A DNA stretch of 21,481 nucleotides from the NCBI GenBank assembly GCA_022539475.1, contig VCMS01000513.1, forward strand, positions 1 to 21,481. The letters are read 5' to 3'. The position numbers were made by a program, and so were the translations under genes. The notes beneath the pieces were generated by a model that was not told the origin of the DNA, searched no databases, and saw only the letters and a list, made by a program, of their open reading frames with translations. This DNA is from Gracilaria domingensis. Its lineage: Eukaryota > Rhodophyta > Florideophyceae > Gracilariales > Gracilariaceae. Below are positions 8,524 through 18,421 of this stretch, piece after piece (position 1 is the stretch's first letter; every line of letters starts with the position of its first letter).

Positions 8524-11232
8524 ATGGAAAGAGCAGATAATGGGGAAAGTGATGAGCAAAGCAATGTAGAAGACATACCCCAGATTCCAAATCTCTCAAA
8601 CCAAAGAAGAAGATTCCGATGGCAGACCACACCTCATGTAACACGAAACCCATCAGGTTCTTTGCCGGCCATAAATTGCTCTGAAACACACTTGCCTGCT
8701 TCAGATTCAGTCCAATACGGAGAAGTAGCACGACAGCATCCAACTTTTGCATCGAACCAAAATAATGCGGAGTCTACAGAAGAACTAGAAGTCGTTCCAA
8801 TAGAGGGTAATAACGTTTTAGCAGAGATTGAAGAAAGTGAGAACACGAATTATGCAGATGAGGCAATTATTAGAGAGGGCAACGATCAACATAGCTTCGG
8901 TTCTAGTACACCTGTGCATGAATGTTCTAGTTCGGAGCCTTCCTCTTCTTCCAATCATTCGTGCCTGAGCTCCTCAGTACCTTCCGGGAACATTGAAATC
9001 GATGAAGACCCTAGAATGAATGAGTTTAAGCGGTTAAGCCGTTTCCTGTATATGGCAGAAGTATCCGACATTTCTCAAAACGCTATCGAGCGACTTCTGT
9101 CCGTTGAACCTCTCAACTCCATTTTCTCTTATCGTTCTCTTATTTCTTTCGCCATAAAGAGAAACATTCTCTTTAAGAGTTCGGTCCGTATGTGCCGACA
9201 AGGCCATGCAGCGTGTTCCGGCGCGTTGAAAGGAAGCAGAAAGTGTCCAACCTGTCAGGCCCCTATGATGGGCCAAGGAAGCGCAACTTTTTGGTTTCTG
9301 AAACCATCAGTAGCGTTCAAAGCATTTCTAAGATGTCCTGATACTTTTAGAGAAGTTCAAGAGGGTTATAAGCGAGCAATGAATGCGGTTTTCTCTCAAG
9401 AGATGTAGATGAAGTTTCAGACAGGTTTGAATCGACGGACGACTACTATAATGGAAGGATGTTCTCAAGGCTTCTTCAAGAACGTGCAAAACATGTTGAT
9501 ACCACCGAGAACACGTTGATTTTCTTCCTCACGATATCAACTGATGGTTTTGAATGCTTTCGAAACAAGCGCGGTGAGCCTGTCTCATCGTGGCCTGTGA
9601 CATGCACCGTGCTCAACCTCAATCCGAACGAGAGAGCCAAAGCCTCTAACTCGTTGATACTCGCAGTTATACCGGGATCGCATGATACCTTATACTTTGA
9701 CTCCTTTCTGCATGAAATTGTTGAAGATCTTCGTGAGCTAGAACAGAGTATTCCAATTGTGTGTTATGACAAGCAGATACGTTTGATGAAGGCATATGTT
9801 GTGTACTTCACTGCAGACTGGCCTGCGGCCTCCAAGGTACTAGGATATGTTGGTCATACAGGTTTGATGTTCTGCCGTTTTTGCAAGAAAAAGAAGACCT
9901 TTGTGAGGGAATGCCGAAGCGCGTGCGTCGTTCCTGACGTTTCATCTAGACTTCTCAAAGACGTTATTTCGAGAGAAAGATTATGCCGTCGAGGGGATAT
10001 AATCAGAACTGAGTGTCCTACGATTCGAGATAGTGCCGAGGTCCTCTCTGTATGGAAACGTCTGGCAAAGAACAGTTGCAGCAAACAAGAAAGAGATGAT
10101 TTGAAGCGGAAGACCGGTATTAAACGTTCATCTCTTTTGAGAAGACTAACTTTTGACTACGTTTTCTCGTTCCCTTACGATGTCATGCATTTGGTGTTGC
10201 TCGGTTGGTCAAAACATGTACTTAAACTCGCAATCGGGTCTCACTCCCAGCACAAAAGTTACCGTGTTTGCCGAAGTATTGCATTGAGGCTGAGACCCTG
10301 AAATCCATCAATAAGTCAATGGAAGAAGCTGCAAGAGGAATACCAAGCAGTTGGGGGAGATCACCTATGTCGTTGGAGCATGTCACGAAGTACAAAGCAG
10401 AAGACTTCAAAAGACAGGCACAGTTATATCTGTTACCTTTCATGCATCACTATAAGGTGAAGAAGAAAATTCTACGAATTTGGAGACTCACGGGTAGAAT
10501 GGTGAATATATGCTTCAGTTACAACTGCAGTAATCAACAGAGAAAAGACCTCTTGTGCGTGGTTGAAGAATTGCCAGATTCATCGACTTGTTTGCAAGCA
10601 AACCATCTGAGTACTACTGCTTCACGCCTTCAACCCATGCCATTTTGCATCTTCCCGAACTTTTAGAGGAATGCGGTCCCTTGCCTGTTTCATCTCAATT
10701 TCTCGTGGAGCGCCTTCTCGGAGAAGTAGGCAGTCGTATCCGATCTAAGTCAAACGTTGAAGCGTATATATTTCACAAGAACCATAAGCTTTTGGCGATA
10801 AAGCTTATGTGTGGAGGGCTTGCATTAAACACATGCCGTCAATGCGAGGAAGAAAACCCGGACCTGAATGATCTGAGCAAACACAGTGATTCTAGCTCAA
10901 TGGGAAATGAACGTGGGCATCGGAAAGGTCAAGATGTGCTTGTTACATTGCATGGCGTTGGGCGTCAAATTGATGCGTCCAAAGAGCGAGTAAGAGCGGC
11001 AATATGTCGCTTTGCGTCAGACGAGTTTGTTACAAATGATTTTGATATTAAGAGTGCCAAGGAGTATTCCAGCGTCACCTTGCAATTCGGACATGGAACA
11101 ACATTTTCAGTAGAGACAGTTGACCAATACAAACGAAGATTGCAATTAAGATATGATGCGAGACAAAAATATTGCGTCGCCGCTGAATTTCAAGATGATA
11201 ATGATCAGTTCACAGAGGGAATAGCATCCTGA
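8524..11232 (+). CDS. Tnp2-family (CACTA-type) DNA transposase, frameshifted
   Basis: Three open segments (to 9408, 9459-10301, 10268/10588-11232) join into 904 codons when one base is added at 9389-9392 (T run), 10246-10248 (CCC) and 10574-10575 (CC). The first part is acidic and Ser-rich. Near residue 220 it has a Cys/His cluster, CRQGHAACSG followed by CPTC, like the zinc site before the catalytic domain of Tnp2 proteins. The core matches the Tnp2 pattern: YYNGRMFSRLL, LTISTDGFECF, SSWPVTCTVLNLNPNERAK, LILAVIPGSHD, CRFCKKKK, and FPYDVMHLVLLGW. Later come AEDFKRQAQLYLLPF and an ILHLPELLEECGPLPVSSQF segment. Such enzymes cut and paste CACTA elements in the nucleus. There are no in-frame stops apart from the frameshifts. 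The two acidic residues in STDG and PYDV are likely catalytic. Confidence 0.8.
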
Positions 11233-12046
11233 AAGGTGTTAACAAGTTCATTTAGATGATCATAATTGTCTTGTAAGCCATCAAACCATATCTAGGAACG
11301 CAGCAGTGGGTTTTAAAGAACCAAGTTTCAACGGCTTCTGATTGCAGCTCCGATCAATTCTCAAATTGATTTGTGACTCAAGTGCCGTGCGTGTCCAACG
11401 TTCCCAACATGCCGAATACCCAGATATAACCGGAATCGAATTATCAAGGAAGTGGGTTTCGAACCACTTCAAAAGTAATTTTTCCGAGAGATAGATTTTG
11501 TGTTATTCGTTGTCGCAACAACCGCTGTGACATGAGATCCACAACATTCTCATGTTATTAAAGACGATTTCATAAGAAGAAAAACGAATTGATAGAGATA
11601 GGTTCCAGCGAAAAGCTCCAATTCGCTACTCGAAGTTTCTTCCGCTGTGTGCGCTCTGCAAGTTTCCTTTGACATCAAAGCGCCTTTCTTAGATTCTTGT
11701 TGTCGCCTAAAGCACGATGAAGAACCTAGGGTTGTATGAAAGGCCGTTTTTAGAGCTGAATCAAGGTTCATAACCGCAGAAAGAGAGTCTTGTAATGCGA
11801 TTTGGGTGAGTAGTCCGTCATGAGAGAAATGAGCAAGCGAGACAAAGCGAGGCTGCCTGTGTCCAACGAAGGTATCTTCTCTTGCCTCTCAGAAATATTG
11901 TTTGATAACACTTCTGATTCTGATTCAGAACTTGACCGTTTCTGAAATTCGGAAACGGTCAAGTTAAAAAATTGTGATTGGTGGCAGAGTGTGAAAAGGT
12001 TACGCGATTCCGAGAATCTCATTGGTGGGATCCGGTTACGCGAACG
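11233..12046. other. Intergenic spacer with a long hairpin
   Basis: No convincing gene is seen between the transposase stop and the Cys-rich gene. Short minus-strand frames have low-complexity Ser/Glu composition without domains. The one clear structure is the inverted repeat at 11929-11965. Confidence 0.5.
11929..11965. repeat. 14-bp perfect inverted repeat (hairpin)
   Basis: The left arm AACTTGACCGTTTC (11929-11942) is exactly complementary to the right arm GAAACGGTCAAGTT (11952-11965). The nine-base loop can pair further (T-G, G-C, A-T), leaving a three-base turn, so the whole is a nearly continuous 17-pair stem. It lies about 80 bases before the start of the Cys-rich gene. It could be a transposase-binding site, a 5' UTR structure or the remnant of a tiny inverted-repeat element. 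Confidence 0.9.
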
Positions 12047-13110
12047 ATGATGACCATGAATTTTACCCAAGTTTGCTGTGGATGCCGTAGTGCTTCATCA
12101 TCCGTACCGCGAAACCTTCTTCCCTACTTGCGCTCGTTCTTAAGCGAGTGCATATCTGCCACTTTAGCAAAAACGCCATGCCACCAATATTCACTTGCGT
12201 TGAGAATGATCGTAAGAAGTGCCGCGTAGATGGCGCTATTATCGGCTCGAATCCCAACCACTTTTGCCTCATCTGTGAAAAACCTATTCACGTTATTTGC
12301 GGCACTCCTCCAACTCTCTCTGTAAAAGAGAGGTACGCAGCCGATAGGTCGTTAGAGAGCTGTGTCGTTTGCTCCGTATGCAAGAATTCAGCAGAAGGAA
12401 GTGATTGTAATCAAATTTTAAAGGACGTTGCAGAAACGGAAAGAAATAATGTGGCAAGCGACAACCACGATCAGTACCCCTTGCACGTCATAAACGATTT
12501 GGTGCCGTTGGATGTGAAGAGGTTGGCATACATAAACACTTGTGAACCTCCGACAAGAAGACATTTTTCTGGAGATGTACATTACGTTTGCCTTCCTGGA
12601 GCCGATATTCTTGCTGAGAGCGCCTTTTGTGCACGTGCTCGTCTGATACTTCCAGGTACTGCCCTCAAAACCTTCTGCAATGACAAACAGTTGCATATAG
12701 ACAAACGACTTCGGAATCTTGAAAAGGTTCGAAGGTATCGGTACAAGCATAAAGAAAGAGATAATTTGAACGCAAGGAGCCGATATCATAGACGAAAAGA
12801 GGTGGCAAGCAGCGGTGTTTCAAGCAGTGCACGATCTCTGCGCAAAAGGCAGGGGCCACTGTTTATCAAACCAGCAGGGGATAAAGAGAAGGCTCGCAGG
12901 TATTCTCATGAGAACTGTCAGGGTGTGTACAAAGTTCATACCGTTACAGACGTGTATGAGGTTCGTCGTTGTTTTCACACATTTGATGCTTCAAATGAAG
13001 TTCGTCATGAGGAGGGAGTTACGTTCCTCGAGCTGCATTCTAATAAACACGGGGATCGTGAAGTTATTATGGTGAATGAAAGTTGTACAGCTGAGAAAAG
13101 GAATGAATAA
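12047..13110 (+). CDS. Cys-rich putative zinc-binding protein
   Basis: From ATG 12047 the frame passes Cys pairs (QVCCGCRS). With one A added to the run at 12169-12173 it continues open to TAA 13108-13110, giving 355 codons exactly. Without the repair, an internal ATG at 12178 opens the same downstream frame. The N-terminal third holds a dense Cys/His array: CCGC, TCVENDRKKC, CLICEKPIHVICG and CVVCSVC. It looks like one or two treble-clef/PHD- or RING-like zinc modules, though I cannot match a family. A basic region follows near residue 235 (RRYRYKHKERDNLNARSRYH), then an uncharacterised C-terminal part. It shares strand and neighbourhood with the transposase, so it may be the element's DNA-binding accessory protein. 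AATAAA at 13106-13111 overlaps the stop. Confidence 0.6.
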
Positions 13111-13111
13111 A
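13106..13111 (+). promoter_or_regulatory. AATAAA polyadenylation-like signal
   Basis: A canonical AATAAA hexamer overlaps the stop codon of the Cys-rich gene. A single hexamer is weak evidence by itself, and the convergent coiled-coil gene ends only 24 bases further on. Confidence 0.3.
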
Positions 13112-13134
13112 GATGGTTTGCGCAGCAATCATGC

Positions 13135-16100
13135 TCAAGTTGAATCGTTGTCCTCATCCGCTTGCGTACTCTGCCTCTCTAGCTCCGTCCTGGTCGCCAC
13201 TAGCTCGTCACGTTCGGCAGCCAATTCATCGCGATCTGCAGTTATCGCGTCCACCTTGGATTCAGCCTCCTCAGTAAGCTCCTCGAGCTGTTGGGACAAA
13301 GATTTCTTCTCCTCCTGAAGAGTTTAAACGTCCTCCTCACAGTCTGAAAGCTTCTTTGAAACACTTGTAAGTTCATCAGCCACCGATTTTATCTCACTCT
13401 GCGTGCTCGAAAACGACTCACTCATTTGAGTGACCTTTTCAACATGACGAACCTCTGTACTAGCAGCCTCAGACTCCAGTTCCACAAGCCTCTGCTTAAA
13501 AGCATTCAGCTCATGCGCTAGACCGTTGTTTACGCCCTGAACATTACGTACTTCGTCTGCATTCCGAGTCGATTCAGATACTCTTTCTGATTCAAGGCTC
13601 AATAAGCTTTCCCTTCTCAATGATAACACCCTGCATAGAAATCCGGGTTTGTTCCCCATCTTGGACTGCTGATTCAGACGAACGCCACTCTGCACGCAGC
13701 TTCGCAACTTGACCAATAGATTTCTCCAGAGACTTCCAAAGTTCAGTGCCCTTCTCATTGCAGTGAATAGTTCGCTTTCCAGACGCTTCGTATTTGACTC
13801 GGATTCTTCCTCTGGAACTCAAGAGAGGATATCAGGTCAGCAAGTTCCGCACACTTGCTCGTCAACTCATCGCAGCGGCCAGAGGCCTCGTCAGCTTCTT
13901 TTCGTTGCTTCTCAATCTAAGCCGTCAGTTGTGACTTCTCTCCTTCCAACGTAGAAATTTGGGAGTGCGTTGTCGAAATCTCAGTGTTCAAAGCCCCGAC
14001 GTTCTGCCCAGACTCTCCACCCCGCTCCACGAGAGTCTCCTTCTCACTCTAAGTCTTAGAAAGTCTCTGCTCGACACATGCCAGTTTCTATGCACTCTTC
14101 CTGAGCTGGAATGTGAGTGTGGCCATCTTCTGATCTGCGTCAATGCTTCTCGAGTGCATATCAGACGACTTCTTTTCACTTTGCGACATCTCGGTCTCCA
14201 TTTATCCAATGGTTGCCTCATGCTCTCGTACAAGCACCTGTAGTGTTCGCGGGGTTTGGGCTTCAGTTCTAAGGTTCTTGAGCTCGGTCTCTTGTTCCGC
14301 AACGGTAGCATTTCGATCTTCAAGGTCACGAGATAATTCGGTCGATCGTTCCATCAACTTTCTGCATTGTTCATGGGCCTCGTCAGCATCCGTCCTGGAC
14401 ACCTTCAAGTCCTCTTCTAGTTTCTGAAGATTGGTTTCCAATTCATGGCGCTCTTCCTCAACTGTTCGCAGGTTCTCCTCAGCTTCCTGGAATTCCTCCC
14501 GGAGACTTGAAACCTCTTCTCTAAGCTTTCCTTTCTCTGTCAGAAGCCCTTCGATGCTCTTCTGCTTGTTCTCTATATCGGACTGGATCTTGTTCACTAA
14601 TCCCTTGGATTCCTTGAGCTCTCGGCCCGATGCAGCGAGCTTCTGAGCCAAGGCCTCAACCTCGACCTTGAAGTCCTCCGTCGCACTTTCAGCCAAGCGG
14701 GCCCTACGTTCAGCTTCCCTCGTGGACGCTTGCTGTTAATCTGCGTATCGCTCATCTCCATGATTTCTTTTGTGAGTTCGTCTTCTGCGTGCTTCGTAGC
14801 AAGTTTCAAGTCAGCAATCTTTGAATTCGAACGTTCAAGACGCCATTGAGCATCCTCAACGTCTTGCTGACTTGCCTCCACCTTGGTGGTCAAGCGCTTC
14901 ACCTCCCTCGTCTTCGCCGCCAACGAATTCTGTGCTTGTTCAAGCTGGATAGTGAGCTCACGTCTTTCTTTGCTCCATGAAAATTTGGAATCAGCATATT
15001 CGGACCTTGGTTGTTCAACTTTCTTCTCTAGCTGAGAGACTTCGTCGACTTTAGCAGATTCCAGGCGCTCCTTCTCAGATTCATAGGCGCTCCGCTCGCG
15101 ATTGAGCTGCTTCGATAGCTTCTCCAGCTCGCGCTTCATGTCCATGACTTTATCATCGGAAGTCTGCGACAGCTGCTGGGCAATATGCTTTCCTTTCTCC
15201 TCAGCTTCGAAGGCGGCTTCTTTGCTTCTTCCAACTGATGCTCCAAAGCTGTGACACGGCTCGTGGCCTCATCAACACGCTGTTGGGCGGTTTCGGAGGA
15301 TTTCTCAGCGGCCTTGACTTCCTCTGTGCGAAGGCAGAGCTGGCGCTCAAGTTCGGAGACTCTAGCGGCGGCGTCACTACCTTCTCCCTTCGCGCTCTGC
15401 AAGCCTTTCTCCAGCGCCAGCACTTCTCGCTGAACGCGCGCATTTTGTTGTTGAAGCTTGTGCAGCTGTTCGTTAGCGTTGTTGAGCTCACCGAGTCTCT
15501 CCGACGCAACGGTTTCCACACGTTCAAGTTGGGATGTCTTGTTGGAGAGCTTTAGTTGCTCCTGCCTGAGGACGTCTTGCAAGTTTTGCAGTTCTTGGCG
15601 GCCTTCTTGGCGGACTTCTGAAAGCCGACACAGTCATTCAAGCGTCTTTCAGTTTGGCGTCAATGGTGTGCAGCTGAGACTTGAGTTCAGTAATCTCGCG
15701 ACTCTTGCGCAACATGGCGCTTTCAGCGGCCTTCTCTCGCTGCATGAGCTCCTTTACACTCTTCTGATCGCCATTTCGAGCTCCTTATTGAGCTTGGCAA
15801 TCTGGGAGGTCTTCGCGGACAGTTCGGATTTGATATCAGCGAGCGAGTTCTGCAGGGAGCGCACGGCATTGGCCGACACATCGGCGCGCTGCTTCTCCTT
15901 CTCCAACGCGGCTTTTGCATCCTCCAGCTGCTCCTTGAGCTTGTCGGAGAGCTCGCGCAGGCGGTCGGGCTCCTCCGCAGCGGTACTCAGCGAGCGGACC
16001 TGCTCCTTGAGCGCCTCGCGCTCCGTGGCCATCTGCTGAAAGCTCGCTTGAAAGAATTCGACACGTCGGTGGACATGGAACCGCCGTCCTGCCACGGGAC

Positions 16101-16331
16101 GGGTGCAAACGGGGCTCTAGGTGTCGTGCAAGGCGGACGAGGCCGAGAGTGAGCGACCGCGCTGCTTTTCGGGCGACTCATCGGGCTCGTCCGTGGCGTT
16201 CGACAGGGTGGAAGACGTGGAGAGCTGCTCGTTCGACGGCAGCTTCCTGGGGTGAGCTTCTTGGTGGACCCGGCGCGCTCGTGGCGGTGGCGCCGGAACG
16301 AGCGCAGCAAGCCAGAGGCGCCCGTGGACAT
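13135..16331 (-). CDS. Long coiled-coil protein, frameshifted, stops near its 3' end
   Basis: ATG at 16331-16329 has a strong start context (caccgccATG). Following the heptad pattern to TGA at 13135 requires about a dozen one-base additions (near 16250, 16120, 16092, 16040, 15775, 15640, 15625, 15222, 14730, 13801, 13758 and an unclear step near 13595), giving about 1,070 codons. The first 100 residues are Ser/Arg-rich and probably disordered (LLRSFRRHRHERAGSTKKL). The rest is almost continuous coiled coil rich in E, K, Q, S and A, with units such as TEREALKEQVRSLS and DRDELAAERDELVATRTELE. The N-terminal codons are very GC-rich and the C-terminal ones are not. Five in-frame TAG/TAA codons (14202, 14088, 14049, 13917, 13324) fall only in the last third. 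No motor, membrane or enzymatic domain is visible; a structural or tethering role is inferred. It may be intact in the organism or a partial pseudogene. Confidence 0.6.
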
Positions 16332-16690
16332 GGCGGTGCGTCTCACTCGCACACTCACACACACACACTCGAGAGGACGGGGGAGGGTGGGCGGGCGGAG
16401 CGCGAGCGATGCAGTCGGGCGGCGGCTCGCCTTTACCAGCGCGGCGCCGCGCCACGTGCGGATCAAAAGCGCTGACGACGCAGCCAATGGCGCGCACGCG
16501 TGGCGCGCTGTAAGCGAGGCGCTGCGCGCGGCGACCGCTCAGAGCGCCGCGCGCGCCGGCGCGCTCCCACGCGCGTAACGGGCCGCGCGCGCGCCGCGCT
16601 GAACCGCGCGCGCAGCCGTTCATTCGCCCGACGCCGGTGGGTTCCACCCTCTTTGCTGGCTGCCGCCTGCCGCCGTGCGCGCTAAGGATA
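16000..16690. promoter_or_regulatory. CpG island covering the 5' end of the coiled-coil gene
   Basis: GC content and CpG density rise sharply here, with runs of CGCG/GCGC, a 14-bp palindrome GCGCGCCGGCGCGC at 16551-16564, and a fall to ordinary composition after about 16700. It overlaps the minus-strand start at 16331. A CTATATAG box lies further upstream at about 16891. Promoter function is inferred from position. Confidence 0.5.
16350..16369. repeat. CA/GT dinucleotide microsatellite
   Basis: A short, slightly interrupted CA repeat lies in the presumed 5' UTR of the coiled-coil gene, 20-40 bases upstream of its ATG on the minus strand. Confidence 0.85.
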
Positions 16691-16736
16691 CCCCTGGTAT
16701 TTATCCCCGACGCATCTCTCGCACCGTTTGGTTTGT

Positions 16737-16967
16737 TTACAAGTTACGTTGATTGGAAAAGAAGGTGCCACCGCGTGCCGTAGCTCGAAGCCTTTTGCCT
16801 CGTCCGCAACCTTGCGTATCCATTTTGCCTTGCGTGATTGATACATATCTCCCGCAGATGCCCAACCCCCTACCGAGGATAGGATGATTCTCTATATAGT
16901 TTCTCCACAGAATCTCATCCGCACCCAGCTCTGGAGCTGACCCACCACGCCAGACAAAACACGACAT
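16737..16967 (-). CDS. Small unassigned open frame
   Basis: ATG 16967 to TAA 16737 encodes 76 residues rich in Gly and Arg (LGRGLGICGRYVSITQGKMD). No family is recognised. It lies just upstream of the CpG island on the same strand as the coiled-coil gene, so it may be upstream untranslated sequence. The stretch 16968-17178 holds nothing I can name. Confidence 0.2.
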   Translation of the reverse strand: MSCFVWRGGSAPELGADEILWRNYIENHPILGRGLGICGRYVSITQGKMDTQGCGRGKRLRATARGGTFFSNQRNL

Positions 16968-17178
16968 GATACGACGAATGATAACTAACAGTAAAGCGTT
17001 TTACATGTGGTATTCTTCCAGTGGAAAATTCTAACTTCTTCATGACAACAAACTTTTGCTTCCCCTCACGTCGTTCGTCACGTCCTTGCACTCATCAGTT
17101 CACTATGAACTGGCTCATGCAGCAAGCAGTTCTAGCCCTATGATAACATTATCCATCACACCACCCAGACAATCACCA

Positions 17179-17597
17179 CTATACTCTCGCGACACGCCGC
17201 TCCATTTGCAACAAGACGTCCCCGCCCTCTGTGAACAGTGTGCGCGTCTTGCAATCATCGCAAACACATTCCGCATTTGCGGTGGACCAAAACTCAGGAC
17301 TAGCCATAATTCGACTAGCTGAACATAGCAGTCCTACTCCGAAGAAAGCCATTGCCAACTTGTGCAAAAGACGCTCGGCTTCATTCTCAGCATCACTCGT
17401 CCACTCACAGAGTCTGTTTCAGGTTTGCTTGAAAGCACGCGCAGATCATCTTCGAAGGCGCAATGTCTAGAAGAACCGCACACTGCGGGGCCCAGATGGC
17501 AAATCGACCCCTCATCGAAAGATTCCTCACCCCATCCCCAGAACGTCATTTCTTGTCCCGCAAAAGTCTCAAAAATCGCTCCGTGTTTGACGATCAT
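17179..17597 (-). CDS. Unknown small protein with Cys pairs and a hydrophobic segment
   Basis: ATG 17597 opens a frame that, with one base added near 17404-17414, continues to TAG 17179, giving 140 codons exactly. The first half includes TFWGWGEESFDEGSICHLGP and a CGSSRHC segment. After the repair site the frame reads DAENEAERLLHKLAMAFFGV. The hydrophobic stretch AMAFFGVGLLCSASRIMA could span a membrane. It is followed by CVCDDC. The repair site also contains GTGAGT, so an intron donor is an alternative explanation. No family is recognised. Confidence is modest because both halves are short. Confidence 0.35.
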
Positions 17598-17865
17598 CAC
17601 TAATTAGCATCTGTTTCATTCGTTAAACAAACCGACATCACGCATGATACGTAACTTCAAAACATGGCTTTCTTGAAGTAAGCGAAGGTTTAACAGCGAC
17701 AGTATTTGTCGGTATGTGTAGTTGAGCTCCTGATCCCTCCAAATAATGCACTCCAACGGATGAAGCCGTCAAACTTAGCGTGAGCTTCAATAGTTCAAAA
17801 CGTCCTGACGGCCGTCGATTGCATTGGCTTTCTCTTCTTAGCGGGCCCGTAGTACAAATCATAAT

Positions 17866-18156
17866 ATGCTTTCATGCTGTCTTCCTTTGCGGCATAACTC
17901 TGCGCTATACACTGACCAAGACTTCTCTTTTCTGCGGGCTTTCTTCGAAGGTAATGGAACCGAAGTGTACGCCTTTTCCTGGGCTTGTAGTATGTTGAGC
18001 AGAAAGCCGCCCGACTCTCCTTATCCTTTTCGAAACCCTATGAACCTAAGTCTGGACCTGATGCTGTACGACGGAAGGATATCTATTGATTTTCATCCGC
18101 GATTTCAACGAGCTCAAGTCAGTCTAGAAGTTAGTATCATTTCCAAGAGGGGTTAG
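17866..18156 (+). CDS. Unassigned open frame, possibly coding
   Basis: ATG 17866 to TAG 18156 encodes 96 residues of balanced, protein-like composition (DFSFLRAFFEGNGTEVYAFS, then LMLYDGRISIDFHPRFQRAQ). One base loss near its start could connect it to an upstream plus-strand frame beginning about 17780 with a hydrophobic stretch. I recognise no domain. The flanks 17598-17779 and 18157-18421 hold no stronger candidate. Confidence 0.3.
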   Translation: MLSCCLPLRHNSALYTDQDFSFLRAFFEGNGTEVYAFSWACSMLSRKPPDSPYPFRNPMNLSLDLMLYDGRISIDFHPRFQRAQVSLEVSIISKRG

Positions 18157-18421
18157 TATGGAATGCAAGCAAATGCACTTGGCGATGAGCGTGGCAATGA
18201 TGTAACACCAAATGCAGAAGAGTGCGTCTTGATACACGAACAATTGCGGAGAGGTCATGCTACGGTTGCGTGTCCGCACCATGTAAGTCTTAGCGCTCAG
18301 CGCATTGCGTGGCGTGCGTTAGTGCATAAGAGCGGCAGAGGTTTGCGGAACCCAGAGGCCTATAAAAAGTGCTGGATGCGCGGTGTGGGCTTGGAAGAAC
18401 CTCAAAACAAGCACCCACCGA

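Noticed and set aside
13135..14204. TAG/TAA reassigned to glutamine (ciliate- or ulvophyte-like code)
   Set aside because: The in-frame stops in the coiled coils would suit Gln, but the transposase (about 900 codons), its divergent partner (about 390) and the Cys-rich gene (about 350) use only CAA/CAG for Gln and contain no internal TAA or TAG. In the ABC domain the stops fall at conserved Tyr and Glu positions.
8524..16331. Programmed -1 ribosomal frameshifting as the cause of the frame steps
   Set aside because: There are too many sites (over twenty, about a dozen in one gene), most lack a canonical slippery heptamer, and some lie a few bases apart. Missing bases explain them more simply.
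15238..16578. Plus-strand open frames opposite the long coiled-coil gene and its CpG island
   Set aside because: They mirror the minus-strand gene or arise from GC-rich sequence poor in stop codons; their Ala/Arg/Ser composition carries no domain.
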